Assembly: GCA_005406025.1 (NCBI GenBank)
Contig: BGZK01000761.1
Coordinates: 186,001 to 250,000 of the forward strand
Source: Eumeta japonica
Taxonomy: Eukaryota; Arthropoda; Insecta; Lepidoptera; Psychidae
Reading direction: 5' to 3'
Length of the DNA stretch: 64,000 nucleotides
In this document: positions 12,227 through 23,670 of the stretch, piece by piece
Layout: every line of letters starts with the position of its first letter
Position numbering within the stretch: the first letter of the stretch is position 1
Made by a program: the position numbers and the translations under genes
The notes under the pieces: generated by a model
Databases searched by the model: none
What the model saw: the letters and a program-made list of their open reading frames with translations, nothing else
Told to the model about the DNA's origin: nothing

Positions 12227-13150
12227 TTATATAATGCGTTTAATGCTGCTATAACACTTTTTGTTTTTTAGTAAATCACACAAATGGCGACAGATGTCAC
12301 TACTAACTTCTATTATTTCGCTTGCCAATACTAGTCTATGAAAAATGAACGTTTGGTTTGGACATTTGAAGAAAATATGGTTCATGTCAGCGATCTCATG
12401 GTTACAGAAAGTGAAAATATTGATATTTATTATTGAGTCTTGCAAGATGTGCGGGTGTAGTGTTGTGGTCAAATCACAGTCTGTTGACTGTGATGATGAA
12501 CTCACAACTAACTAATCATACCAGGGTCTTCACGTTAAATTCTTTTAGATACTTCAATACCATTTTCCTTTACATTTTCGATTCTCTTTCCAGCGGGCCT
12601 AGCATGACACCCTATACAAGAGCCTCTTTATAGGACTGTCCCTTTCGCTCGTCACATCAGCACTATAAGGACAGGCCTATAGAGAAACTCTTGTCTAGGG
12701 CGCCATGCTATGCCTACAGAAGTCTAACCATATATATTTTTAAGGAGATATTTACATCGTAATGATTATCGGTCATAGGAACATACACCACATTTCTGAC
12801 GTCAAGAGCATCGACACCTTAATATGCAGCTTTGTTGGCTATTTCTTTGCCAGAAATACCTTTGTGTGAGGGAACCCATATAAAGGCAATTGTTATCCCT
12901 TTGTTATGTAAACGCAAGACAACATCATTAATAGAATAAATAATATAATTAGTTTTAAAATTAAGACTTACATATTTTAGACTATTTATAAGACTTAAAG
13001 AGTCTGTTAAGATCAGAAAATGTTTATAATTATTTACACAACTAATCTATTTTAAAGCTTCAAAAACTTGATATGCCTCTGCTGTAAAAATGGAGCATTG
13101 TTTATATAAAACAAAGCTTTGAGCTACACCTTTTTAAGGATCATGTACTG
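12227..13150 (-). pseudogene. decayed non-LTR retrotransposon 3' end (RNase H and Cys/His tail)
   Basis: On the minus strand: FTAEAYQVFEAL (near 13080), ILTDSLSLINSL (near 13010), IWVPSHKGISGKEIANKAA (near 12870) are the successive motifs of a LINE-encoded RNase H domain; CNHEIADMNHIFFKCP (near 12380) is the Cys/His motif that follows it in many I/Jockey-group elements. Frames are broken by stops and the block is split by a short foldback element at 12597-12713. It lies in a pyd intron. Only the 3' part is present, typical of 5' truncation. Confidence 0.8.
12597..12713. mobile_element. short foldback (MITE-like) insertion
   Basis: Arms of about 42 bp (catgacaccctatacaagag at 12603, its imperfect complement ending near 12713) are separated by about 25 bp. 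The arms read ggactgtcc / ggacag at the inner ends. It interrupts the LINE remnant around it, so it is the younger insertion. Confidence 0.65.
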
Positions 13151-14632
13151 CACTTCTCACATAATTATTACCTTTGCTTGTTGTTTTTTTCCAAGAATGT
13201 TCGATAGTCTGAATTGTTATCAATTGACTTTAATAAAATCATAATAGGATGTGTGATACTATTATATGAATGAGTATAACATGGCCAGTGATACTGTTTT
13301 TTGATGTTTGAATAATGAGATTGTATTTATAGGAAAATCCGGCACACATTAGCTGCAATCAATTAATTAAGTTAAGAGACATGATAACCAGCATTTTGGA
13401 AAATTAAAAAAAAAATAATCATAATAATTGAATATGCATATTTTTAGGACTATTGTATATATGACAGTATCGGTAAATATTAACTTCCTTAGTGAATTTG
13501 TACGAAATTGATAGTTTTAAAACTATGAAAATTAAAATATATATGTAAAGTAAAAAAAAATATTTCTGCCTCTCTTTCAAATATATTCTTAGATTTTTAC
13601 TAATTATTTAAAATAGATTCAAAATGCGAAAATCTTATTGACATAGTTAAAGGGACCCAAAAAATTGTTAGATAAAATATATATCTAGTCAAGTAAATAA
13701 ATGAAAAGAACATATTCAAATAGGAAAAATTCATACTATGAATAATGTATATAATACAAGCTTGTCATTATCTTTCAAAAACCTGTCGTATATCATTATT
13801 TCTCCACCCTATCGATGATTATTCTTTAATTTTAAATAAAGTATTAGCGATTCATATGAAGCTATTAAAGAAAATACCTATATACAATTGTGATAACAAA
13901 ATGTATGACAGTATTTTTTTACAATAAAAACCTCAAACTACTCAACACCAGATGTTTTTGGCAGTTTCTAAAAAGACATGTCAATATGTTTGGAAATTCA
14001 AATGTTTAAAAATTAGATTAAAAAGTTATATGTACCAGCTCCATTTGTAGTCTATGAATATGAGCGTCATCAGAATTGCAACCAACGTTTTTACGTGTCA
14101 ATGGCTGATCGACAAGCGTGCATAAAAGGTAAATCTATATGTTTTTGACTATTTTATAAAGCGAGATAGCACTATGTTTTTAAATCAAATGTTAATTAAG
14201 TTCATCTAGTTGATAAAGTTTACAGTAGAGTTATATTTCTCTTGCTATAATTGCTTTTTGTTAATAGCATAGTTTTGACGTTATCTTTTTGGTAGTTAAT
14301 GTTGTTGCGATACCGATTAGTTGAAATATGATGGTTAAATGAATTTCCAAAATAATGAATAAGAGACTAATCAATAGACAGAGTCGTAAATTAATTCTGT
14401 ACATGTACAGCTTTTTCTGTAGACATACATTGCAAATTCACGATACTTGATATCGTATGAAATTAAGTTATGAATCGCTCCTGCACACTGAAAAGTATAA
14501 CATTTTTTTCGATTGTAATGTATAAGTTCTTACAAACAGATGACTCACAAAATCAGCACAAAAACAAATGAATATTTTATGATCAGACCTCAATCTTCGA
14601 TTGATCCCCTGAACAGTTTAAATATAACTTAC

Positions 14633-14739
14633 GTTATTAGGATTGTGACGTAATGAGTGCGAAGGCCGCCCGGGAGGTGGCGCTGGTAAAAGGACGCCCC
14701 CTGTCGGCCGGCCGCCAGTACGAGGTGGCAATTCTGGCA
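14633..14739 (-). CDS. pyd: pyd tail exon (PELPPRTGG)
   Basis: 107-bp exon with a textbook acceptor ('ttttcttgcag') and donor AATAAC|GTAAGT. It encodes VPELPPRTGGRPTGG and then LPAPPPGRPSHSLRHNPNN. The PELPPR core parallels the DLPPR segment of fly Pyd and is a class of SH3 ligand. It takes one base from exon 17469-17658 (making Val) and ends in phase 0. Confidence 0.88.
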
Positions 14740-14937
14740 CTGCAAGAAAAAATATTCAATATTTTAGAAATGGCTTTTATAAGCAACAAATAAATTAAAT
14801 ACTTATTAAGATCCTCGCTATTACAACGAATTTAATTTATTTCGTAGATGTTAAATACTAACTAATAAATGTTACAATATTTTTTTGAATATTCTGTCGT
14901 ATACGGTGTTATTTCACGGAAATTCATTATTAGACCC

Positions 14938-14963
14938 ATGGTATGATATGGTATGGTATGGTT
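14938..14963. repeat. ATGGT microsatellite
   Basis: Four imperfect copies of atggt in the intron between exons 14633-14739 and 17469-17658. Confidence 0.6.
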
Positions 14964-15959
14964 AACCATGGCGACATAAATTGACAATATATAAATCGGT
15001 AATACTACTATTATTATTACTGTAACCAACTGTAACTAACACACCTCACCTATTTCACAAAATATTTAATGAAATAAAACAAACCGTGAAAAAGTGTTAT
15101 TCACATTCAAATACCGAAGTTATCGTAGGATTCTAATAAAATCTGTAATATCAGTTATAATAGAGTCATAAGAATGTATAAATGTAACATATTGTAACAC
15201 TATTAAACAATGTAAATGATTGTCGTTATTTTTTTTTATCTAACGTTGTACACTATATCTTATGTTAATCTGAAATATTCTTAATTTTAGAAAAAAAACT
15301 GCTATCATTTCATACATTCGTGGATGTAAATAAAAAGAATCTCCATTCGCAACATGTTTAATTTTAACAAGAAATCTGAAATAGAAATCATTTTCCCGTT
15401 TTTATTCTCGATAAAACATGAAAGCGCAAGAAATTTCTAAAACTTCGTTAAATTCCAAATCTAAGATTACGACTCGTAACCCTGAGGATTCCATACAAAT
15501 TAAATTATGTATGGGGACATTTTTACATCATGATTACATCAAGAGTCTCGATGATTTTTGTCCATTTTTGATCCAGATACTGGAGATATATATTTGTTTG
15601 AAAAGTTACGAAATCTCTTTTATTTAAATTTTTAGATTAATTAAGAAATATCCGTATTTTTAGAAAAATAAAATTATAATGGGAAATCATATTCAAACCT
15701 TTTTCTTTAATTGTGCTGTGAGACCGTTCTTCTTGGCAAATTTGTTGATTCTAAGTCAACGGAACCTACTCTATAGGTTCTGATTTATTTACGAATTTCA
15801 AATTTCAAATTACGAGTTTACTTACGAATTTCAAAATATAAGGCAAAAAAGGTCATATTTCGACCGTATTTTTGTTTACGTTAGAACCTTTGCGTTAGAT
15901 TTCTTTTAAAGCTCCAGCTACAGATCTAAATATTTGGTATTAATTTTAACTTGACATCT

Positions 15960-16070
15960 TCACGTGTCCCTGAAAAAAAAAAGTTTAGACAGACAAACAG
16001 ACGAACAACGAAATGATCTTATAAGGGTTTTACTATTTTTCCGTTTGAAATATGGAACGCTAAAAATATT
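15960..16070. repeat. end of a degenerate lepidopteran repeat
   Basis: Contains cagacaaacagacgaacaac, then ataagggtttta and a ccgtttgaaat block and a final ggaacgctaaa, the pattern of the 'acagacgg...agggttccgttttt...ggaaccctaaaa' repeat end seen elsewhere in the window. Confidence 0.45.
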
Positions 16071-16121
16071 ATGATTCTTAGTAGGCAGAAAAACAACGAA
16101 GTAAAAGACAAATTCTGTCAT

Positions 16122-16145
16122 TTTGTATTGTATTGTATTGTATTG
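16122..16145. repeat. TTGTA microsatellite
   Basis: About four copies of ttgta/tattg, just left of a dispersed repeat copy. Confidence 0.6.
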
Positions 16146-16198
16146 ACTAATTACGGTGTCAATAATGAGAATAGAAGGTAAGAATGAAGTAATTATTT

Positions 16199-16705
16199 CA
16201 GGTCGTTGACTATCAGGGAAGTTTCACTATAAAGTGTTAGAACCACAACAATGTTACCTCTGCAAACTATTTCAAAAATGTCAATATCGTAAACATAACG
16301 TTAAACGTTACTATAAATGTAACCAGACACTAATATTATAAAACGTCTCTATCGTAAAAAAATAAAAAGAATAGCCAATAAGTAAAGTACTTATAACTCG
16401 TCAATGCAAGTTTGCAACTAATCACGGCTGTGCAAATTGGATCACTGGGCAGGAGTCCAGTACCAAACCAGACCACGTACACGCTGCGCAGGAGCGCAGC
16501 GTGTACGTGGTTGGCCATCTAGCCTCTCGCTGCGACACGTTACCTCTCGTCAGTTGTTCTTAAGGTTATCAGTACGACATTTTTACGTGGATGTTCTAAG
16601 CTTTTTCTTAGAAACAGTTACTTCAATGACTATGATTTCTTTGGCGAAATTGTTTTATAAAGGGAGGAGATTATGAATATTTGCGAAAAAATGCATGATC
16701 GAATT
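16199..16705 (+). repeat. third copy of the dispersed repeat, with a perfect hairpin
   Basis: Shares gtttcactataaagtgttag, acctctgcaaact, aaatgtcaatatcgtaa, tttctttggcgaaattgttt and gattatgaatatttgcgaaa with the copies at 6155-6935. Inside it lies a 17-bp perfect stem (16473-16489 with 16494-16510, loop agga). No protein coding seen. Confidence 0.6.
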
Positions 16706-17468
16706 CACCTCTATATAGACCAGCCACGCTCAACCAACAAACAAAAAAATCGGTAACAAACGTGTATAAATTGTTTTTTGAAAAAGTATTTAATGTACAG
16801 TCATAGCCCGTTTATGATTTTGTTATGAGGGTAGATTATAATTTTATTATTTATATAGATAGATAGAAGATTAAAGTAACTTTCTTATTAGTGAACTGAT
16901 TGAAATGAAACAAACACTAAAACTTATATGAAAGCTTGGCACAATACATCAATGAAAACTGCATTTAAATCGGTTAATCTGTTTCTGAGATTAACGTGCA
17001 CAAATGCACATAACAAACAAACATAAAAATTCTAAAAACTATTTTCTTAGACTCAATAACTTGAGTAGATATACCGTGTATTAAATATTTTTTTCTAATA
17101 TTTAATGTACAAACACGACTCGTTTACGATTTTATTATATTTATGTATAGACAAGGAAGTTTAAAAAATTATACAGCCTTATGATAGAACCCCGACCAAA
17201 TTAGCATCCTTCCCTTACGTTTCAACAGTTATGTATTACAATTTTATAAAGATATCTTTTTTCTATTATTCGAAGTCAAGGGTTGTTACATGCAGCACGG
17301 GATATTCTACTTTCGAATTTGAGTACATTACAGACTCACAAAGGAACCATGTAGGATATTACTACAGGTCAAATTATATTCATGTGACAGTAGACATGCT
17401 TGTGTCTATATCTGCGATTGTATAGTTTCAAATCAGCTATTCCGAAACATTTATCAAAAGTCCGTTAC

Positions 17469-17658
17469 CAGTTCCGTATAATGGTGAATGCGGCGGTGAA
17501 CTTCGCATCGGACTCCTGGTGTACGGCGGGACATCGCCCGCGCCTCCGCCGCCGCCCCCTCCGCCGCCGGCTCCAAGTGCACTTTGACTGTTGTGATGAT
17601 TGGCTCCATTGGTAGATGACGAGAAACCGTATTTGCTATCACCGTAACCGCCTTGCTG
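17469..17658 (-). CDS. pyd: pyd tail exon (poly-Gly; NAGNAG acceptor)
   Basis: Encodes QQGGYGDSKYGFSSSTNG, a run of about nine glycines, then DVPPYTRSPMRSSPPHSP and LYGT. The acceptor reads 'ttttttagcag', a tandem NAG-NAG, so two isoforms differing by one Gln are expected (exon starting at 17658 or 17655). The donor is ACTG|GTAACG. The glycine run comes from GGC/GGA codons and is likely polymorphic in length. Confidence 0.87.
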
Positions 17659-18145
17659 CTAAAAAGACATTTAAGTGAAAGAGTATTGTATCATGGTCGT
17701 ATCATGTATCATTTCTTCCCGGACACAGAGCTCTACAAATCATATTAATATGGCAACTGTTTATTTTTTAACAATCCCTTTTACATCACCTGCAAAGCTT
17801 ATTTTGTCCGACATAAATAAGGTAATATTATTCATTTAACCGATCATATTATGCTAAATGTGTAAACGCTGTATAAATAATTATTTTAAAACAGTAAGGA
17901 TGAGAAAGCAGTGACTTTGCAGTATAAGCATAAGGAGTTTAATAAATTTCAAAATTTTAGTCTTCTAAGTACAAATGTCAGATCTGTCGATAAGACTAAT
18001 GTGTAAGATAAAGAAAGCCTATTCATAATGAGAAATAAAAAACGACTTTCTTTTAAGAAGAAAAAAGATTTAGTTCCTATGTGACATACATTTATAGTCC
18101 GAAAGTCTAATAAGCATAGAAATCATTTAGCAAATCAAAACGTAC

Positions 18146-18370
18146 CGTGTAAGGCGGAGGCACAGCATCCGCTATGTGATTCAGATCGTCGTCTCTGTCC
18201 ATGTTGTCTTGCGTCGTGGCTATCGAGGGATCGGACGACGATTTCACCAGACGTGGCGCCGGAGGCGGACTTATCTCCAAATCGCTCTCCGGGCTCGACG
18301 CGTACGACAACCTATTCTCCGTGCTCGATGACATCGAGAATAAGAAGTCGTCCGACAACGGCTCCGGCCT
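18146..18370 (-). CDS. pyd: pyd exon after GUK (LSDDFLF / RLSYASSPESDLE)
   Basis: 75 codons, phase 0 at both ends. It encodes RPEPLSDDFLFSMSSSTEN, RLSYASSPESDLEISPPP, LVKSSSDPSIATTQDN and VPPPYT, the conserved segment directly after the GUK domain in fly Pyd. The acceptor used here is 'cgcacag' at 18372/18371, chosen because it joins the GUK end (WVSETK) to LSDDFLF as in Drosophila. The same frame stays open upstream to 18559, where a T tract ends in GAG; a 414-bp version of the exon, also phase 0, is possible. Donor is TACACG|GTACGT. Ser-rich and probably phospho-regulated. Confidence 0.88.
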
Positions 18371-18968
18371 CTGTGCGTTTGTGCCGCCAGTTTGCGTAAC
18401 GAGCCCGCGCCATTTTACCGTCGATAATGACGTAACGTTGGCATTGACAGTCGCGTTGGTTTGTCGCCGGTATAGTGTCGTGTAATCCAACGGCGGCCGG
18501 ATGGGTGGGTTTATGGAATGGGGTGACAAGACACAATGAATGATTGCAATTAAACACATCTCAAAAAAAAAAACTAGCGTCAGTGAATTAAGTATGTGAT
18601 ATTTACCTAAATTTATTTACACACCGCCATAAAGTACAACAATTCATATATTTTGTTATAGATTAATAATATAATTATATGATTGTTGAACTTTATGACA
18701 TAAAATGGTAGATAAGTTTATATATTTACAAATAAAAACACACGCATCCACACACATATATTACAAACAAACAAAATATTATAAATGGACAATTTACAAA
18801 CTAGTGGCATAAGTACAAAAATAGCCATAATAATGCAATGGTTTGTGGTGAATAAAAGTAATTACAAGCAAAGCAAATACAATATTAAATAAGATGTTAA
18901 TCTTTTGTGCAGTACTAATAAGTATTGTAGATATTAGACATTTTAATTTTTGAGAATACTAAACATAC

Positions 18969-19846
18969 CCTAAGTGTTGTTCTGCAATTTTTTTGTCATT
19001 TACAACGGTTAAAGCTTTTTCAGCGTCTCCTTCTTTAGTATCTGCTGGAGTATCGTCATTGTCTAATTTGAGACTAGGTAATGAGAGATTTCTAGATTTA
19101 CTGAACGGTTTGTCAAATTTAGGCGGCAAAGTCCGACTTTCGCTAAACCTTTCCGGATTAACGACCGGCTTATGGCCACATTTGCAATTGGGTATGTTAC
19201 ATAACGGTCTGAAAGTCCTCTCGACTCTTTCGCTAAGCTTCGGTTTCAATTCTTCTTGAAGTTTGACTTTCAATTCGGCCAGCTCGTTTATCGGTTCATC
19301 AACTTTTGCATTTTGAAAGAATGATGAGGCCGGCCTAAAATGAGTCTCCGTCGCGGGGACAACGGACGACGGTCTTTGCGACTTTAAAACGGGAGACTTT
19401 AACGAGTTCTCCATCACACTAAAAGGTCTGGGGTATGCGTTAGAAGCGAAAACTTGCGATGCTTCCGGACTAGCGTTCAAACGCGCTTGAAGGCTGTTCA
19501 CCCGATTGCGGTTTTCATAATATCGCATGTCATCGTAATTGGGATAGCTGAAGATATTCTTCCTATTGCTGACGGTGTGAACGCTAGGCGGTATGAAGTT
19601 ACTGTTAGGCGTGAGGTTCGATGTTTCAGAATAATAATATGGAACGTGATTTCTGTTAGTGTCGAAAATTTGATTCGCGTGAGTTTTAGGCGCTTTAGGC
19701 TTAGCATAAACAGGCAGCGAATGCGATGGACGGGTTTGGCGTGTCGTAGCTTGGGGGTAAGTGTTTATCGGATACGATATAGGGTAGAGAGCTGGATACG
19801 GAGATGGCGGAATAGGGAAGTATATGTCCGACACCATTTCAACGTG
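18969..19846 (-). CDS. pyd alternative exon (878 bp, frame-shifting)
   Basis: 292 open codons between pyd exons, on the same strand. Acceptor-like 'gcggtgtag' precedes CAC, and an excellent donor TTAGG|GTATGT closes it; read-through hits a stop 9 bases into the intron. The protein is Pro/Tyr-rich at its N-terminus (FPIPPSPYPALYPISYP), has a predicted helical Lys/Glu stretch (ELAELKVKLQEELKPKLSER) and a Cys motif (CNIPNCKCGHKP). The first ATG (19837) has a good context (GAAATGG), so it could also start an isoform. It enters in phase 0 but leaves two extra bases, so it cannot splice to 18370 in frame. Possible partners are exons starting in phase 2, or use as a terminal exon. Its membership in pyd is inferred from position. 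Confidence 0.6.
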
Positions 19847-20650
19847 CTACACCGCCAGCCGCAAGACGACAGAGAAATAAATAGGTTAATACGACATAAT
19901 ATCAATAGAAATTATGCATAATTATAATAATAAGAATAATAATGAAATTAAAATATGCAATTAATTGTTAATTTGTCAGTGTATAAACAACAGACATATT
20001 GAAAAATGACATAAAGAAAAGTCCATAACATGAATTATTAAACATCATCAAATTGTCACCGAACAAATAAATGCTACCACTAAAATTTCTAGTTGTATCA
20101 GAAAATCATATACTCCACTATGCTGGCTCGGTTATTTTTATAAATTCAATAAATTCGAACAGATCTATTAAAAAAAGAGATCGTGCGCATCATCTATATG
20201 ATTTATGATTAATTAAAATATTTATATGCTATACGTTCCACGTAAAGCAAATAATCACGAGCTTTTCTTCGACATCAACTACATTCCAAAAGTATTCTTT
20301 ACCACGTGAACACATCCCATACAAATTTCGATTGTTATTTGTCGGCAATATGCGACAAGTTAAATTAATGTGGCCTATTTTACTTTTATATTTGGTTCGG
20401 TAGCTTTACTATTACTATAAATACCGATGGACCATAAGGAAATAACTTATTAACAAATAATATTAACACTCTGAATATTGCACATTTTATAACACTGACA
20501 AATTAAAAATCTGAGAAAAAACTATAGATATTAACATGAAAAGCATTACAAGGTATATAACCGTAACCACTGACTATGAGACCATTTAACTTACACCAGA
20601 TTTTGTAGGCAAAAAATCTACCATTACCGCATATAGAAAGTATTTCTCAC

Positions 20651-20831
20651 CTTGGTCTCGGAGACCCAAAGTTGTTGTTGTTGTGTTCTTTGTATTAAAT
20701 CTGTTAATTTGCTATACCATATACCCTGGTTTGCTTCGTTTAGCGTGACTGTATGAGTGAACACATGACCCCAAACACGTTCCGTGTGTTGACACTGTTC
20801 TAATAATTTCTTTGATGATTTGTGAGCGGAC
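20651..20831 (-). CDS. pyd: pyd exon: end of guanylate-kinase domain
   Basis: Encodes SAHKSSKKLLEQCQHTERVW and ends LWVSETK, the last part of the MAGUK GUK domain (ZO family: SARKLYE... to LVWVSEGK). Acceptor 'gcttttaag', donor ACCAAG|GTGAGA. It takes two bases from exon 21906-22122 (completing Lys) and ends in phase 0. The fit of sequence and phase is clear. Confidence 0.93.
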
Positions 20832-21110
20832 CTTAAAAGCAATATATATTTGTAGTAAATAAATAAATAACCTAATTTACATATCTTTATTATTATTTAC
20901 TCATGTGAATGAATACACGTATGTACTCGACAAAGAATAAATAAAATTTATCTTATTGGTTAAAATATAAACAATGTAATAGGTCAATACACACTATGAT
21001 ATTTAAAATCATCCAAACCATTATCTATAATAAAATTATTAATGATGAGTGATGAAGTTGTTGTCTTATATCGATACTTAGCATAATTTCGTACAGGTTT
21101 TGTATAAAAA

Positions 21111-21613
21111 AAATTGGTTGCCTGTAAAGTCGGTATACGGGCGAAAGTTTTACGTGACAACGACTTTGAGTGGTAAAATCATTTTAATGTGAATATTCAT
21201 TCGTATAGTAGGAAGAAGGATGAAATAATAGTAACAATTTAAAACATTTATTTATACAAAGAATTATATTTAAAACATTAATTTATACAAAGAATCTCGC
21301 ACTGAATTTCATATTAACAAAATTTTATTTTTACCTTTACACATACATACGTATTTATATACAAATATACATACAATAACTTGCAATACATTTGCGTACA
21401 ATGAAACAGCGTTTACTACAACTTAACTTGTTCCTATCTGAGTGGAAGGGACGCGTGCCTTTCACTTTTTTATGTCTGTCTCTCTCGCTCTTAGGCGGGC
21501 TAACCATGCCCGAGTGGAAGGGACGCGTGCCTCTCACTCGCTCTCATTGTGAGCGCATAACGTGAGCGGAGCGTAACGCAGTTTCTTGAAGTGTCACCCG
21601 GCAAACCAATTTA
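21111..21613. mobile_element. MITE-like element with short inverted ends
   Basis: Left end aaattggttgcctg and right end cggcaaaccaattt are inverted copies with one indel. Inside is a tandem pair (aaaacattaatttatacaaa type, 21240-21295) and a duplicated block ggaagggacgcgtgcct with 'ttcact' or 'ctcact' after it (21446 and 21518). It lies in the pyd intron between the two C-terminal GUK exons. Confidence 0.55.
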
Positions 21614-21905
21614 TAAGACGTTGCACGTCAAAATTTAGTACTTATAAGTAGTTATGCTAAATATTTGAAATTAACAACACATAATGATAAGAAACAAGAG
21701 AGAGAAAAAGCGTCAAGATAATACAAAGAATATAGAAAACAAGTCAGTTACCCAATATTTATTAAACCCTAAAAATTAAACATTAATTCTCCACGTTAAC
21801 AAATATAAGAGGATGAATTTTATTAAGAAATCTTCTCAAATGGTAATCTATCATTATCCAAAACTGGCATTACGCTACAAAAGCGGTTCAGAATAATGTA
21901 CTTAC

Positions 21906-22122
21906 TTAGGGAGGCCAGCTCTCAACTGCTTTATAATATGTTTGTTATCGGCTTTCAGGAATATAACTATAGGATAGAATTGCGCGTAGTTCAGTCTGTC
22001 AACAGCATTAGGTGTTATGTCCAAAAGTGCATGTTTGCCTCTCTCCATTATGCTCCTGATGCTGGATAGCCGAATTATACCGGTTGTCTTCGTCTTGCTG
22101 TCTTCAAGCGAACTGTCCATCT
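21906..22122 (-). CDS. pyd: pyd exon: central guanylate-kinase domain
   Basis: 217-bp exon encoding MDSSLEDSKTKTTGIIRLSS, then GKHALLDITPNAVDRLNYAQ and FYPIVIFLKADNKHIIKQL. HALLDITPNAVDRLNYAQ is the signature of the ZO-type GUK core, where the kinase fold serves as a protein-binding module. Acceptor 'gatttcag', donor CCTAA|GTAAGT. Phases fit both neighbours. Confidence 0.95.
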
Positions 22123-22233
22123 CTGAAATCGGGAACATTAGAATTTACTTTTTAAATTTTGTTCTAAGCAATTTTAATTTGAAAGGGAAATTGGTTCAAA
22201 AAATATTATAACTAAATATGGAAATATCATATT

Positions 22234-22443
22234 CTAGAACTGCACCGTACAGACTTGGCGACGTGCGTCCACAAATCGAGTTGTTCTAAGCAGAATCGCA
22301 GTGAACAAAGCGCATACACGCTCGTGTTCGTCCAGTCTCGCATCGAATCGCCGAATATATGTATGGGGCATAATAATTACGGCGGCCGCCGTTTGTGACT
22401 GTTTCACTGTCGACTCTTTATCCTCGTCAAACTTAAAATACAT
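22234..22443 (-). other. unexplained 69-codon open frame in a GUK intron
   Basis: ATG to stop, with a GC-rich codon pattern unlike the surrounding intron. Segments include KFDEDKESTVKQSQTAAAV and RRFDARLDEHERVCALFTA. No clear splice sites tie it to pyd and I recognise no family. It may be a fossil coding fragment, a cassette or chance. Confidence 0.25.
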
Positions 22444-23559
22444 TTTTTTATAAAATATAAGAACTGTGTTTCTTACCCGACTTCATGTCATTACAAGACC
22501 GATGGTAAGTTGGTCAGAAGTTACATAAAAATCTATCAAAACCGTTTTTTGGTAGTTATAAAAACAAAAGTAATTGCACGAATTCCATTCATACTTTTAT
22601 CTATTTAGTGTCAAGTGTGAAATATAAATGAGAATAAAAATATTTTTTATTAAAAAGTTAAATATCTTTCAAGGGCTTATTGAATTTACAATCAATGAGG
22701 CATTATTTTTTTACATAGGTACACTAATCATTACATTTTAGAAATACTTCCATGTACAATTCTAGTTCATTAAAATATAAAGAATATAGGAATCCAAATA
22801 GAAAAAAATATTATATACATGTCATATAAAATTATGCGGATTATGGGAACCAATTACCGAATCTTCTATGTTGCTTAATTCTCATCAAACAAACAAATAT
22901 AAAATTTTCTTCTATTACTTAACAATTTGTTACAGATGGAGCCACATATATCTATTTACATTGAATAAATCGAAAAACTCCATTCAACATAAGTGCTTTA
23001 ATATTCTAATAAGATACATACTTATTACAAAGAAATGCACAACAGATGACAAAGCACGATATTACACTTTTTCCACGTTTCCCGTACAGAATAGTTACAA
23101 GCACACATTAGTCGCGTATAACTATAAAAACCAGTAGGTATGTCGACTATCACTATTTAACTAATGTTAATTAAAGTACATCAGCAAAAGAGCGTATCTT
23201 TATCGCACTTACGTCTTTTCGTTGAGAAGCGTCAATTTTTCGGCAATAACTCAAAAATAGTATATCCGACCACGTTCAAAAGCGGAGGATACATTTCCTG
23301 CAACTTTGTTTCCGAAAATATTCATTCAATCAAAAAAATGCGTAGAAATCTTAAAATGTTTTTAAAAGAACTGTCGAAATATGTGCAACACGTTGATGAA
23401 TGCTGAAAAAATTTTTTTTCGACTTCTGTTACATGTATGCAGTTCCTCCCTAGAAACACTTATTTTTTATTTGACTACCAAACTAAGTAGCGGCTTACAC
23501 AAGACGCCCACACTATAAATTTCATCAATATACGTGTGATAGTTTTTGAATAAAATACC

Positions 23560-23640
23560 TGTGACATACGGACGGACATGTCGAAACTACAAGACCTCCG
23601 TTTTTGCCATTTTGGCTCGGAACCTTAAAAAGATGATGTA
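23560..23640. repeat. repeat end (acggacgg ... ggctcggaaccttaaaa)
   Basis: Contains cggacggacatg and cctccgtttttgccatttt then ggctcggaaccttaaaa; the same block recurs at about 32880-32925 and in diverged form at 41755-41800 and 52085-52136. Confidence 0.55.
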
Positions 23641-23670
23641 ATTACAACAATTAGCTATTTAGTTACTCAC

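Noticed and set aside
19454..19921. 155-codon plus-strand frame
   Set aside because: Antisense shadow of the 292-codon minus-strand frame, which has the better codon pattern and splice sites.
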